DNA of 25,881 bases. It comes from CAYNUJ01 sp964573255. GTDB lineage: Bacteria; Bacteroidota; Ignavibacteria; Ignavibacteriales; Melioribacteraceae. The translations under genes and the position numbers were made by a program. The notes below the pieces were generated by a model that saw only the letters and a program-made list of their open reading frames with translations, did not search any database and was not told where the DNA came from. Positions 7,110 to 15,293 of this stretch are shown piece by piece (positions within the stretch are counted from its first letter, which is position 1; every line of letters begins with the position of its first letter). Location: the NCBI GenBank assembly GCA_964573255.1, contig CAZNJB010000044.1:1-25881 (forward strand), written 5' to 3'.

Positions 7110-8348
7110 ATGGCAGTGATTAGACCGTTCAAAGCATTGAGACCCGAAAAAGAGGTTGCGCATCTTGTTGCAAGCGTTCCTTACGATGTTGTAAATAGAG
7201 AAGAAGCAGCTGAATTAGCCAAAGATAATCCAATCAACTTTTTAAGAGTTACCCGCAGCGAAATTGAACTTCCATCGGATGTTGATCCATACGATGAGTC
7301 GGTTTACAAAAAAGCAGCAGATAATTTGGAAAGATTAAAAAAAGAAGCTCCTTTAGTTCAAGATGAAACACCCAAGTTTTACGTTTATAAACTTGTTATG
7401 GGTGAACAAGAACAAGCCGGAATTGCAGCTACATTTTCGGTTGACGATTACGAAAAGAATGTTATTCTAAAACATGAAAAGACCAGAAAAGTAAAAGAAG
7501 ACGACAGAACTAATCATATTGTTACAACAAAAGCACAAACAGGTGCGGTATTTTTAACATATAAGGGAATTGACGAAGTAAACGATATAGTCGAAAAAAC
7601 AATGAGCGAAACTGAACCATTATATAACTTTACTTCTCCCGATAACGTAGTTCATACCATTTGGGAAATTCCCGAAGATTACAACGACATAATTATTTTT
7701 GAAATAAGCAAAGCGAAAAATTTATACATAGCCGACGGTCACCATCGTGCGGCAAGTGCAGCACGTGCTCGGAAAGTAATGAAAGAAGCTCACGCAGATC
7801 ATACCGGAGAAGAGGAATACAATTATTTTATGGCTGTCCTTTTCCCCGGCGAGCAGCTTCACATTATGCCTTATAACAGAGTGGTGTTTAAGTTGAATAA
7901 TCTTTCCGACGATGAGTTTCTTACAAAAGTTCAAGAAAATTTCACACTTAGTGAAACCGATAATCCGAATCCTCCGGAAAGAAGAACTATGTGTATGTAT
8001 TTTAACGGCAAATGGTATTTAATGAAGCCGAACGAAAACGTTAAAGAAGACCCGAATAGTGTGGGAAATAATTTGGATGTAAGTATTCTCCAAAATTATC
8101 TTTTAAATCCCGTGCTCGGAATAGAAGATCCGAGAACGGATACAAATATAGATTTTATCGGCGGCATTAGAGGAACAGAAGAATTGGAAAAATATGTTGA
8201 TACCGGTAAAGCAAAAGTCGCATTTTCGATGTATCCCGTTTCGGTTAATGATTTAATGAAAATTTCCGATGCCGGTGAAGTTATGCCGCCAAAATCTACT
8301 TGGTTCGAACCGAAATTACGCGACGGTTTATTAGTTCATACAATTTAA
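7110..8348 (+). CDS. DUF1015 protein linked to serine biosynthesis
   Basis: 412 residues from the ATG at 7110, preceded by AAGGGAG. An in-frame ATG at 7068 would add 14 residues that do not look like the family, whereas MAVIRPFKALRP is the typical beginning. Family features: VPYDVVNREEA at about 23-33, NPINFLRVTRSE at about 40-51, KHEKT (121-125), and ADGHHRAASA at about 208-217, a conserved DGHHR core. The biochemical role of DUF1015 is not established as far as I know, but it commonly neighbours serC/serA, as here, where serC starts 26 bp downstream. That suggests a role in serine or phosphoserine metabolism or its control, which is inference. Complete, no frameshift. Confidence 0.9.
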   Translation: MAVIRPFKALRPEKEVAHLVASVPYDVVNREEAAELAKDNPINFLRVTRSEIELPSDVDPYDESVYKKAADNLERLKKEAPLVQDETPKFYVYKLVMGEQEQAGIAATFSVDDYEKNVILKHEKTRKVKEDDRTNHIVTTKAQTGAVFLTYKGIDEVNDIVEKTMSETEPLYNFTSPDNVVHTIWEIPEDYNDIIIFEISKAKNLYIADGHHRAASAARARKVMKEAHADHTGEEEYNYFMAVLFPGEQLHIMPYNRVVFKLNNLSDDEFLTKVQENFTLSETDNPNPPERRTMCMYFNGKWYLMKPNENVKEDPNSVGNNLDVSILQNYLLNPVLGIEDPRTDTNIDFIGGIRGTEELEKYVDTGKAKVAFSMYPVSVNDLMKISDAGEVMPPKSTWFEPKLRDGLLVHTI

Positions 8349-8374
8349 CTGTAATTTAACAAAAGGAAAAAAAC

Positions 8375-9463
8375 ATGGATAAGAGAGTTTATAATTTCAG
8401 CGCCGGTCCGGCGGTTCTACCGGAAGAAGTGTTAAAACAAGCACAAGAAGAAATGTTAAACTTCAAAGGCTCCGGTATGTCCGTTATGGAAATGAGCCAC
8501 CGCTCTAAAACATTCGATGATATCATTAAAGGAGCGGAAGCGGACTTAAGAAAATTGCTCGATATTAGCGACGATTACTCCATTCTGTTTTTACAAGGCG
8601 GTGCTACTCTTCAATTTTCGATGGTTCCATTAAATATTATGCCGCCAAATAACAAAGCAGATTATATAGTTACAGGCGCTTGGTCTAAAAAAGCAGTTAA
8701 AGAAGCTAAAAGAGTCGGAACCGTAAACATTGCGGCTTCTACCGAGGAAGATAATTTCACAAGATTACCCAAACAGGAAGAACTTAAATTAGATCCTGAA
8801 GCATCTTACGTTCACTTTACTTCTAACAATACAATTTTCGGAACCCAATTCAAGTCCGAACCGGAAGTTGGCAATGTTCCTTTGGTATGTGATGCTTCTT
8901 CCGATATACTCCACAAAAAAATTGATGTAAATAAATATGCTCTTATTTATGCCGGGGCTCAAAAAAATATGGGTCCTTCGGGATGCACTCTTGTAATTAT
9001 CCGTAAGGATTTACTCGAAAGATCATCCGACGATTTACACACATACTTAAATTATTCAATTCACGCCGGTAAAGATTCGCTTTACAATACGCCTCCGTCC
9101 TACTCCGTTTATATAATCGGATTGGTTTATAAGTGGTTGCTGAACTTAGGCGGTTTGGATAAAATGTACGAGTTAAATAAAGAAAAAGCTGGTATTCTTT
9201 ACGATTATATTGACGAAAGTGACGGTTACTATGTAGGTACCGTAAAAGACAAAGAAGACCGCTCCTTAATGAATGTTACTTTCAGAATGCCTTCGGAAGA
9301 ATTGGAAAAGAAATTCATTGCCGAAGCAGCGGAAAAAGGCTTCAGCGGATTGAAGGGACACCGTTCCGTAGGAGGTTTAAGAGCTTCCATTTATAATGCT
9401 TTCCCTAAAAAAGGCGTTGAAAACCTCGTTGAATTTATGAAAGATTTTAAAGCTAAAAACTAA
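8375..9463 (+). CDS. serC: Phosphoserine aminotransferase
   Basis: 362 residues. A PLP enzyme that converts 3-phosphohydroxypyruvate and glutamate to phosphoserine and 2-oxoglutarate, step two of serine synthesis (also used in B6 synthesis in some bacteria). Seen: the N-terminal NFSAGPAVLPEEVL, SHRSKTFDDI (41-50), the LFLQGGATLQF phosphate/PLP loop (71-81), and the Schiff-base lysine K197 in YAGAQKNMGPSG, one position from E. coli K198. The C-terminus has GLKGHRSVGGLRASIYNA as usual. The ribosome site is AAAGGAAA. It is second in an operon after DUF1015; neither serA nor serB is in the window. It ends in a strong terminator. Confidence 0.97.
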   Translation: MDKRVYNFSAGPAVLPEEVLKQAQEEMLNFKGSGMSVMEMSHRSKTFDDIIKGAEADLRKLLDISDDYSILFLQGGATLQFSMVPLNIMPPNNKADYIVTGAWSKKAVKEAKRVGTVNIAASTEEDNFTRLPKQEELKLDPEASYVHFTSNNTIFGTQFKSEPEVGNVPLVCDASSDILHKKIDVNKYALIYAGAQKNMGPSGCTLVIIRKDLLERSSDDLHTYLNYSIHAGKDSLYNTPPSYSVYIIGLVYKWLLNLGGLDKMYELNKEKAGILYDYIDESDGYYVGTVKDKEDRSLMNVTFRMPSEELEKKFIAEAAEKGFSGLKGHRSVGGLRASIYNAFPKKGVENLVEFMKDFKAKN

Positions 9464-9471
9464 CAATTGAG

Positions 9472-9503
9472 CGTCTCCGGTTATTGCCGGAGACGTATTT
9501 TTA
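9472..9503 (+). terminator. Intrinsic terminator of serC
   Basis: Perfect 9-bp GC-rich stem CGTCTCCGG (9472-9480) / CCGGAGACG (9487-9495), 6-nt loop, followed by TATTTTTATTT. Confidence 0.9.
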
Positions 9504-9517
9504 TTTAGGAAGAAAAA

Positions 9518-9934
9518 ATGAAAAGAATTATTCCCATATTATTTAGTATATTAATTTTTACTTCCTGTGCAAAAGAAGAAAAACTGGAATTGTACAATCC
9601 CGAATCCTTTGCCTTTGAATTGGATAACGGCTGGGAATTAAACGGTTCTTTAAGAGTAAAAGGCTTTAAGCAAGTAGAAGAAGACAATGCTTATATAGCA
9701 AAGCTGAACTATACTGTTGATATTGTCACCCCCGAAGGCGATACCTTAAAGAACGCCGCTAACGGATTGATTAACAATAACGAGGAGGAGGAAGCGATGG
9801 ATCTTGCTATTGATTTGCAAGTCGAATTCGATTCAACATTCTCCAAGGGTAATTACATAATCATTTATCGAGTGGAAGACCAGCTAAAACCCCAGTCGGC
9901 AGTATTGGCAGATACCGTATTAATCGGCGAATAA
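9518..9934 (+). CDS. Small acidic lipoprotein of unknown function
   Basis: 138 residues. A lysine/arginine start, a hydrophobic segment and a lipobox ending IFTSC at Cys17 mark a lipoprotein; AGGAAG precedes the start. The mature part is acidic and, by residue alternation, mostly beta-strand (NGWELNGSLRVKGF, YIAKLNYTVDIVTPEGD, LQVEFDSTF, GNYIIIYRV), which suggests a small beta-sandwich or periplasmic domain. I do not recognise the family. It starts only 23 bp after the serC terminator, so it needs either read-through or a promoter inside the terminator flank. Confidence 0.7.
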   Translation: MKRIIPILFSILIFTSCAKEEKLELYNPESFAFELDNGWELNGSLRVKGFKQVEEDNAYIAKLNYTVDIVTPEGDTLKNAANGLINNNEEEEAMDLAIDLQVEFDSTFSKGNYIIIYRVEDQLKPQSAVLADTVLIGE

Positions 9935-10050
9935 TATTTTTAGTTTTCCAGAACTAATTTGCACTTGTTCCTGTTTAACCAATATATGTATCAATTGAAA
10001 AATTAACTACTCCCAATACGGCAAAAAGCATAATTACAAGGGAGGTAAAA

Positions 10051-10566
10051 ATGCTTTACAGAAAATTCATTACCCTTGTAGAAGACCATGCCGAAGAACT
10101 TACTCGACTTTGGATTGACGAAGTTAAGAATAACCCCGCAACTCAAGGTTACACTCAGTTTTCCGACGAAAATCTGCACGATAAAATTTACGATGTTTAT
10201 ATCCGTCTAGGAAGGTTGCTGTTGGAAGAAGACCCTTCGTTTAAGGGATTAGCCTCACATTATATGAAACTGGGTAAAGACCGTGCATCGGAAGGATTGA
10301 AGCTTAGCGAAGTAATTTACGCGCTTATTTTATCGCGAGTGGTTTTATGGCGCTGGGTTGTTAATCAAGGCGTTATTAATGGAACACTCGATTTACAGCA
10401 AGCCTTGGAATTCTACCAAAAAGTAACGAACTTTTTCGATAAAGCGGCTTACTTTGTGGCATGCGGATACGAAAGCTTCCAGAGAAAAACCGCTTTAAAA
10501 GACGATGCATTCGTGGAGAAAACAGTTAAAGGGTTTACCAAATGGTTTATCAAGGATTTGCGGTAA
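10051..10566 (+). CDS. RsbRD_N-like helical domain protein
   Basis: 171 residues with an excellent ribosome site (GGGAGG, 6 nt from ATG). It is predicted all-helical and resembles the RsbRD N-terminal domain found at the front of RsbR-type stressosome proteins and some sensor kinases: LVEDHAEELTRLWIDEVKNNPATQGY at the start, a conserved-looking LGRLLLEEDPS, and SEGLKLSEVIYALILSRVVLW near residues 84-104. No STAS, kinase or other output domain follows, so it is a standalone domain. It has no partner gene alongside; the next gene, radA, is convergent with only 3 bp between stop codons. Family assignment is by eye and moderate. Confidence 0.6.
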   Translation: MLYRKFITLVEDHAEELTRLWIDEVKNNPATQGYTQFSDENLHDKIYDVYIRLGRLLLEEDPSFKGLASHYMKLGKDRASEGLKLSEVIYALILSRVVLWRWVVNQGVINGTLDLQQALEFYQKVTNFFDKAAYFVACGYESFQRKTALKDDAFVEKTVKGFTKWFIKDLR

Positions 10567-10569
10567 TAT

Positions 10570-11919
10570 TCAACTTAACGCAATTGCAACGCCTTCGGCG
10601 AGAGACTTGACCGAATGAAGAGTGATTCCATTTTTAGCTTTAACGGATTTGTTATTTGCCGAAGGAATTATCATTTCAGCAAATCCAAGTTTCTCGGCTT
10701 CTTGAATTCTGCTTTCAATGTGACCAATACTGCGCACTTCTCCGCCTAAACCAACTTCCCCCATCACAATAAGATTATTTTTAACAGGTAAGTTTGCCAG
10801 ACTCGAAGCAATTGCAATGCAAACCGCAAGATCAACTGCCGGCTCGTCAACTTTTAGTCCGCCCGCCATATTGAGAAAAACATTGTGAGACGATACCCTC
10901 ACATTTGCTCTTTTTTCCAGAACGGCGAGCAGTATTGACAATCTTCTGTAATCAAATCCCGTTGCAACTCTTTGCGGATTACCGAAATTAGATGGAGTAA
11001 CGAGAGCTTGCACTTCAAAAAGAACCGGGCGGGTTCCTTCAATACTTGCCGTTACAATCGACCCGCTAATTTCGCTGCCGCGTTCACTCAAAAATATTTC
11101 ACTCGGATTCTTAACTTCGGCAAGTCCGTCATCGTGCATTTCAAAAACTCCAATTTCGTTTGTTCGTCCGAAACGGTTTTTCTGCGCTCTCAAAATTCTG
11201 TATGTATGATTGCGCTCTCCTTCGAACTGCAACACCGTATCAACAATATGTTCCAAAATTTTCGGTCCGGCAATAGCACCTTCCTTGGTAACGTGACCGA
11301 TAATCAACAGCGCAAAACCGGTTGCTTTTGCAAACTGCATTAAATAGGAAGCACATTCACGTATTTGCGTAACTGTTCCGGGCGCATTTTCGAATTCCGG
11401 TCGGTAAACAGTTTGAATTGAATCGACAATTACAACATCGGGCTTAATTTTAGTAATTTGCTCCACAATTGCCGCCACGTTTGTTTCCGGAAGAACCAGG
11501 ATATTTTCCGAAGTAATTTTCAATCTCTTTGCCCTTAAGTTCAACTGCTTAGCCGATTCTTCGCCGGTAACGTAGAGAACCTTTCCGTTAACAGCCGCTG
11601 CAGTTTGAAGCGCTAAAGTGGACTTGCCTATTCCGGGATCCCCGCCAATTAAAATAGCCGAACCGGGCATTATTCCGCCGCCGAGAACCCTGTCGAATTC
11701 TTTGATGTCTGTTTTAATTCTTGTTTCCGAATATTCGATATTTTGAATCAGCGAAACTGCTTCGCTAGCTGAAAAATTGTTACTCGAACGGTTTTTATTT
11801 ACTTCGACCCTTTCTTCACTGAATGTATCCCACTCACCGCAAGAAGGACATTTTCCCAGCCAAGTAAGGGATTCGTGACCACAATTGGAGCAGATATATT
11901 TTGTTTTTATTTTACTCAT
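10570..11919 (-). CDS. radA: DNA repair protein RadA (Sms)
   Basis: 449 residues, full length. A RecA-related hexameric helicase that promotes branch migration of recombination intermediates. Domains in order: a C4 zinc finger (C10, C13, C24, C27 in CSNCGHESLTWLGKCPSCGEW), a RecA-like ATPase with Walker A GGDPGIGKST (92-101) and Walker B around VVIVDS (162-167), the RadA-specific KNRFG motif (247-251), and a C-terminal Lon-protease-like domain (about 270-449) without the active serine expected for a protease. The start ATG lies inside the last codons of the ABC ATPase gene (8-nt overlap), so translation is probably coupled. Confidence 0.97.
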   Translation of the reverse strand: MSKIKTKYICSNCGHESLTWLGKCPSCGEWDTFSEERVEVNKNRSSNNFSASEAVSLIQNIEYSETRIKTDIKEFDRVLGGGIMPGSAILIGGDPGIGKSTLALQTAAAVNGKVLYVTGEESAKQLNLRAKRLKITSENILVLPETNVAAIVEQITKIKPDVVIVDSIQTVYRPEFENAPGTVTQIRECASYLMQFAKATGFALLIIGHVTKEGAIAGPKILEHIVDTVLQFEGERNHTYRILRAQKNRFGRTNEIGVFEMHDDGLAEVKNPSEIFLSERGSEISGSIVTASIEGTRPVLFEVQALVTPSNFGNPQRVATGFDYRRLSILLAVLEKRANVRVSSHNVFLNMAGGLKVDEPAVDLAVCIAIASSLANLPVKNNLIVMGEVGLGGEVRSIGHIESRIQEAEKLGFAEMIIPSANNKSVKAKNGITLHSVKSLAEGVAIALS

Positions 11920-12649
11920 TCACTTCCGTTCTCTTAATAAAATTTTGAATCACCGGATCTTCCGATAAAATTAACTCCTCAGGTGTTCCTTCGAAATAAA
12001 TTTTTCCTTCGTGCATCATTGCTATTTTATGAGCAACGTTTTTAACGCTGAACATATCGTGTGTAACCACTATAGAAGTAACATTCAATTTATCGGATAG
12101 ATCTTTTATTAATTCATCAATTGAATCGGACATTATCGGATCCAATCCCGTTGTCGGTTCGTCATAAAGTATATATTCGGGTTCTGTAATCAATGCGCGG
12201 GCGAGTCCCACTCTCTTTTTCATTCCGCCGGAAAGCTCGGCAGGCTTCAATTTTTCAATGCCGGGCAGTCCTACAAGCTCTAATTTATCGGCAATTTTCT
12301 TTTTCAATTTGTCTTCGGAAATATCAACTCCATTCTCCACAAGCGGAAGAGAAATATTTTCGGCAACTGTCAAACTATCGAAAAGGGCTGCTCCTTGAAA
12401 CAGAAATCCGAATCTTCTTCTGATATTGTAAAGGGATTTTATATTGGAACTATCTATTCTTTCGCCTTCAACTTCAACATACCCTTTATCCGGCTGCATT
12501 AAACCGACTATGAGTTTAAGCAAAACAGATTTACCGCAACCGCTTCTGCCTATTATAGCGAGAGTTTCTCCTTTTTCAATTCTCAGATTTATTCCTCGGA
12601 GAACACTATTCTCGCCAAACGCTTTGTGAAGATTTACTATTTCTATCAT
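11912..12649 (-). CDS. MlaF-type ABC transporter ATPase
   Basis: 245 residues. The ATPase of an Mla/Mce-type lipid transport system (phospholipid movement between membranes) is the closest family match. Walker A GRSGCGKS (34-41), Q-loop Q85 in FLFQGAALFDSLTV, signature LSGGM (139-143, with MKKRVGLARAL), and Walker B ILYDEPTTGLDP (160-171). The GAALFDSLTV and LSGGMKKRV forms are typical of MlaF/Ttg2A. The permease (MlaE) and substrate-binding protein (MlaD) that normally adjoin it are absent here: radA lies downstream and a 366-bp gap then fba upstream. The start at 12649 lacks a clear Shine-Dalgarno sequence. Confidence 0.88.
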   Translation of the reverse strand: MIEIVNLHKAFGENSVLRGINLRIEKGETLAIIGRSGCGKSVLLKLIVGLMQPDKGYVEVEGERIDSSNIKSLYNIRRRFGFLFQGAALFDSLTVAENISLPLVENGVDISEDKLKKKIADKLELVGLPGIEKLKPAELSGGMKKRVGLARALITEPEYILYDEPTTGLDPIMSDSIDELIKDLSDKLNVTSIVVTHDMFSVKNVAHKIAMMHEGKIYFEGTPEELILSEDPVIQNFIKRTEVNE

Positions 12650-12730
12650 TTATTCATAATTAAAATTCAAAATGGAAATATATTAAAATGTGAAAACTTA
12701 AATGGGTAAAAATGCCTTGTGTTCCTTTAA

Positions 12731-12738
12731 CAAAGATA
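12731..12738 (-). promoter_or_regulatory. Candidate -7 box for the mlaF-radA operon
   Basis: TATCTTTG on the minus strand matches TAnnTTTG exactly, 82 bp before the mlaF start. A -33 box at the right distance is weak (TATT). Confidence 0.35.
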
Positions 12739-12752
12739 AGAACTTAATAACA

Positions 12753-12820
12753 CGGAGAATAATTTTATACAACTTTAATGTTGTATCACTACGTGACTTT
12801 TTCGTTAATTATATTCTCCG
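12753..12820. repeat. Nested inverted-repeat element
   Basis: Outer perfect 9-bp arms CGGAGAATA (12753-12761) / TATTCTCCG (12812-12820) enclose a perfect hairpin ATACAAC-TTTAAT-GTTGTAT (12767-12786) and a short CAC/GTG stem after it. Folded, this is a three-way-junction-like shape. It could be a small repeat element, an RNA leader or an operator. Confidence 0.45.
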
Positions 12821-12945
12821 CCACATTTATTCATTTGTATTAAATAATCACACCTTCTATTTCAGTCAAGCTTCCGGTGATTTTTACTAAATTAGATATA
12901 AATCCTATTTAAATGAATATTTATAAGCATTAAGTAATGAATAAA

Positions 12946-12977
12946 TTTCCTATTCTCTCAGTAATGGCATATTTTTG
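12946..12977 (+). promoter_or_regulatory. fba promoter
   Basis: TATTTTTG (12970-12977) matches TAnnTTTG exactly; TTTC (12946-12949) lies 20 nt upstream as a near-consensus -33 box. Predicted leader is about 33 nt. Confidence 0.5.
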
Positions 12978-13016
12978 TCGGGATAAATCAAATTATTTAC
13001 TTAAAACGGAGTTTTT

Positions 13017-14048
13017 ATGCCTGTAGTAGATTATGCAAAGTATTGTGAAATGTTGGATAATGCGAAGAAAAATAAATTCGCTTATCCTGCGATTAATGTT
13101 ACATCTGAAGTGACAGCAAATGCAGTTTTGGAAGCATTGGCAGAAACCAAAAGCGACGGTATTATTCAGGTTTCAATCGGAGGCGGTGAATTTGCAAGCG
13201 GATTGGGAGTAAAAGATGCCGCTTTAGGAGCGATATCTATCGCCAATCATGTTCACCTTGTAGCAGAAAGATATGATATTAACGTCGCTCTTCATACAGA
13301 TCATTGTCAAGCAAACAGAGTAGAATCTTTCCTTAAACCGTTAATTGCCGAATCGAAAAGGAGAGTGGAAGCCGGACAAAAACCGTTATTCAATTCTCAC
13401 ATGTTTGACGGAAGCGCATTGCCGTTAAATGAAAACATGGATATTGCAGTCGAACTTCTGAAAGAATGCCACGAACTCGGTATTATTCTTGAAGTTGAAG
13501 CTGGCGTTGTAGGCGGGGAAGAAGACGGTGTAAACAATGAAGGAGCTCCCGCTGAAAAGCTTTATACCACTCCGGAAGATATGCTGGAAGTTTACAGACG
13601 TCTTTCGGAAGTTGAAGGAGCAAAATATATGTTCGCCGCTACATTCGGAAATGTTCACGGTGTTTATAAACCGGGTAACGTTAAACTCCGTCCAAAAATA
13701 TTGAAAGAAGGTCAGGACGCAGTAGCGGAAAAATATGGTGAAGATGCAAGATTCTATTTAGTATTTCACGGCGGAAGCGGTTCTTCATTGGAAGAAATTC
13801 GTGAGACTTTGGAATACGGCGTAATTAAAATGAATGTTGATACTGACACACAATATGCATTCACCCGTCCGATTGTAGATCATATGTTCAAAAATTACGA
13901 TGCGGTTCTAAAAGTGGAAGGTGAAGTAGGAAATAAAAAACTTTACGATCCGCGCAATTACTTGAAAAAAGCCGAAACATCGATGAAAGAAAGAGTAATT
14001 CAAGCCGTAAAAGATTTGCGCGCCGAAGGAACTACTTTGGGAGTGTAA
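13017..14048 (+). CDS. fba: Class II (class IIA) fructose-bisphosphate aldolase
   Basis: 343 residues; a zinc enzyme that interconverts fructose-1,6-bisphosphate with dihydroxyacetone phosphate and glyceraldehyde-3-phosphate in glycolysis and gluconeogenesis. Catalytic Asp95 and zinc ligand His96 lie in HTDHC; the other zinc ligands are H214 in GNVHGVYKPG and H251 in FHGGSGSS. The phosphate-binding NVDTDTQ (273-279) is present. The loop EVEAGVVGGEEDGV (159-172) and overall pattern fit the E. coli FbaA (IIA) type. The start has CGGAG 6 nt upstream and its own promoter; it is monocistronic, ending in a shared bidirectional terminator. Confidence 0.95.
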   Translation: MPVVDYAKYCEMLDNAKKNKFAYPAINVTSEVTANAVLEALAETKSDGIIQVSIGGGEFASGLGVKDAALGAISIANHVHLVAERYDINVALHTDHCQANRVESFLKPLIAESKRRVEAGQKPLFNSHMFDGSALPLNENMDIAVELLKECHELGIILEVEAGVVGGEEDGVNNEGAPAEKLYTTPEDMLEVYRRLSEVEGAKYMFAATFGNVHGVYKPGNVKLRPKILKEGQDAVAEKYGEDARFYLVFHGGSGSSLEEIRETLEYGVIKMNVDTDTQYAFTRPIVDHMFKNYDAVLKVEGEVGNKKLYDPRNYLKKAETSMKERVIQAVKDLRAEGTTLGV

Positions 14049-14055
14049 GAAATTA

Positions 14056-14084
14056 AAAAGCCGGGTTTCGCCCGGCTTTTCTTT
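14056..14084. terminator. Bidirectional terminator between fba and the M24 peptidase gene
   Basis: Perfect stem AAAAGCCGGG (14056-14065) / CCCGGCTTTT (14071-14080) with a 5-nt loop and T/A tracts on both sides, so it works in both directions. It lies only 3 bp from the convergent peptidase stop codon. Confidence 0.92.
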
Positions 14085-15277
14085 TATGGTTTTATCAAGT
14101 AAATTTCTTTCTGAGGTTCACTTAGCCATTCAACCCCGTCTTTGGTAATTACAACCTCTTCTTCAACCGTAGCTATTCCAAAACCGTCGATGGTTAATCT
14201 TGGCTCAATTGTAAACACTTGTCCTTCTTCCAATCTCATATAAGGAAGGTTTCCATAGCGTTCCCATTTGGGAGCCAACAGCGCGCCGCCGTCATGCGCC
14301 ACTCTGCCTAATTGATGACCCAATCCGTGAGGATATTCTTCATAACCGCTCTTAATAATATAACCTCTGGCAACTTCATCAATTTCAAAAGCCTGTTTAC
14401 CCGGTTTAATGGCTTTTGCCGCCATTTGAATTGAATCTATTATTACATTAAAACCACGCTTTACTTCAGCTGGCGGTTCGGTTTCCCCGTTTCTTAATAC
14501 ATACCATGTTCTTTGAAGATCCGAACAATAACCCTTGTATTTTATTCCGAAGTCCATATTTATTACGTGACCCGGTTCAATTCTTTTATCCGTAGGACCC
14601 GAATGAGCACCTGCAGTATCGGGACCGGTAAATACCGAAGGACAGTATTCTTCATCCCAAGCAAAACCGAATCCTCTTTCTCGGGTTATCTTTTTCACAT
14701 ATTCGGCAACTTCTTTTTCAGTCAGTCCCGGTTTAAGATATTTGGTTACTTCATCGAATATTTTCAATGTTTCTTTTACTGCCTCTCTCATTATCTCTAA
14801 CTCTGCGGGGGATTTTCTTCCTCTCAAAGCAGCAACAATTTCTTCCGAAGAAACCAACCGGTTTTTATAAGGAGTGTCTTTCAAATGTTCCTGCAATTGA
14901 AGATACATTCCATAAGTAAGTCCGTCTGCCAACGAAGAGTTCTGTGAATAATTTACGGCAATTTTATTCGGTTTATATTTATCGACTACTTCTATTAATT
15001 TTTCTTTTATATTTTTCAGATAACCGTGAATATTCTTGTAAGTCCCTACTATTTTCATATTAGCAACTTCCAAAGAACCGACAATAGCGTGAGTATCCCC
15101 GCTTTTTGTAATAATAAAAGCCGATTCCCAAGTTGCGTTTGTTCCAACAATCATATCAATCATAGGATCTTTCAAGTTTCCCGTTTCGCGAACGAAAGTC
15201 ATCCACATATCAATATTTTTTTCGTTCAGTATCTTTACTGCCTGATCAATTTTTTGTAATATCATTTCCTTAGACAT
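14084..15277 (-). CDS. M24 family Xaa-Pro peptidase
   Basis: 397 residues. N-terminal creatinase-like domain (about 1-150) and C-terminal pita-bread metallopeptidase domain. All five metal ligands are visible: D242 in NMDFG, D253 in CSDLQRTW, H321 in GLGHQLGR, E358 in TIEP and a glutamate of VEEEVVI (372-373). The family removes N-terminal residues before proline or splits Xaa-Pro dipeptides; which one cannot be read from sequence. The start has AAGGAG 7 nt upstream and follows a 67-codon Cys-rich gene by 16 bp, so the two form an operon. Confidence 0.92.
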   Translation of the reverse strand: MSKEMILQKIDQAVKILNEKNIDMWMTFVRETGNLKDPMIDMIVGTNATWESAFIITKSGDTHAIVGSLEVANMKIVGTYKNIHGYLKNIKEKLIEVVDKYKPNKIAVNYSQNSSLADGLTYGMYLQLQEHLKDTPYKNRLVSSEEIVAALRGRKSPAELEIMREAVKETLKIFDEVTKYLKPGLTEKEVAEYVKKITRERGFGFAWDEEYCPSVFTGPDTAGAHSGPTDKRIEPGHVINMDFGIKYKGYCSDLQRTWYVLRNGETEPPAEVKRGFNVIIDSIQMAAKAIKPGKQAFEIDEVARGYIIKSGYEEYPHGLGHQLGRVAHDGGALLAPKWERYGNLPYMRLEEGQVFTIEPRLTIDGFGIATVEEEVVITKDGVEWLSEPQKEIYLIKP

Positions 15278-15293
15278 ATTTCGCTCCTTTTAA

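Larger units (their letters stand above)
12650..13016. other. Intergenic region with structured inverted repeats
   Basis: No gene supported. It contains a candidate mlaF promoter box (TATCTTTG on minus, 12731-12738), a nested inverted-repeat element (12753-12820), and the fba promoter (12970-12977). The 62-codon open frame on plus (12702-12890) has no ribosome site and looks random. Confidence 0.6.

Noticed and set aside
10972..11343. 123-codon open frame antisense to radA
   Set aside because: Shadow of the conserved RadA coding sequence; residue composition looks like antisense reading.
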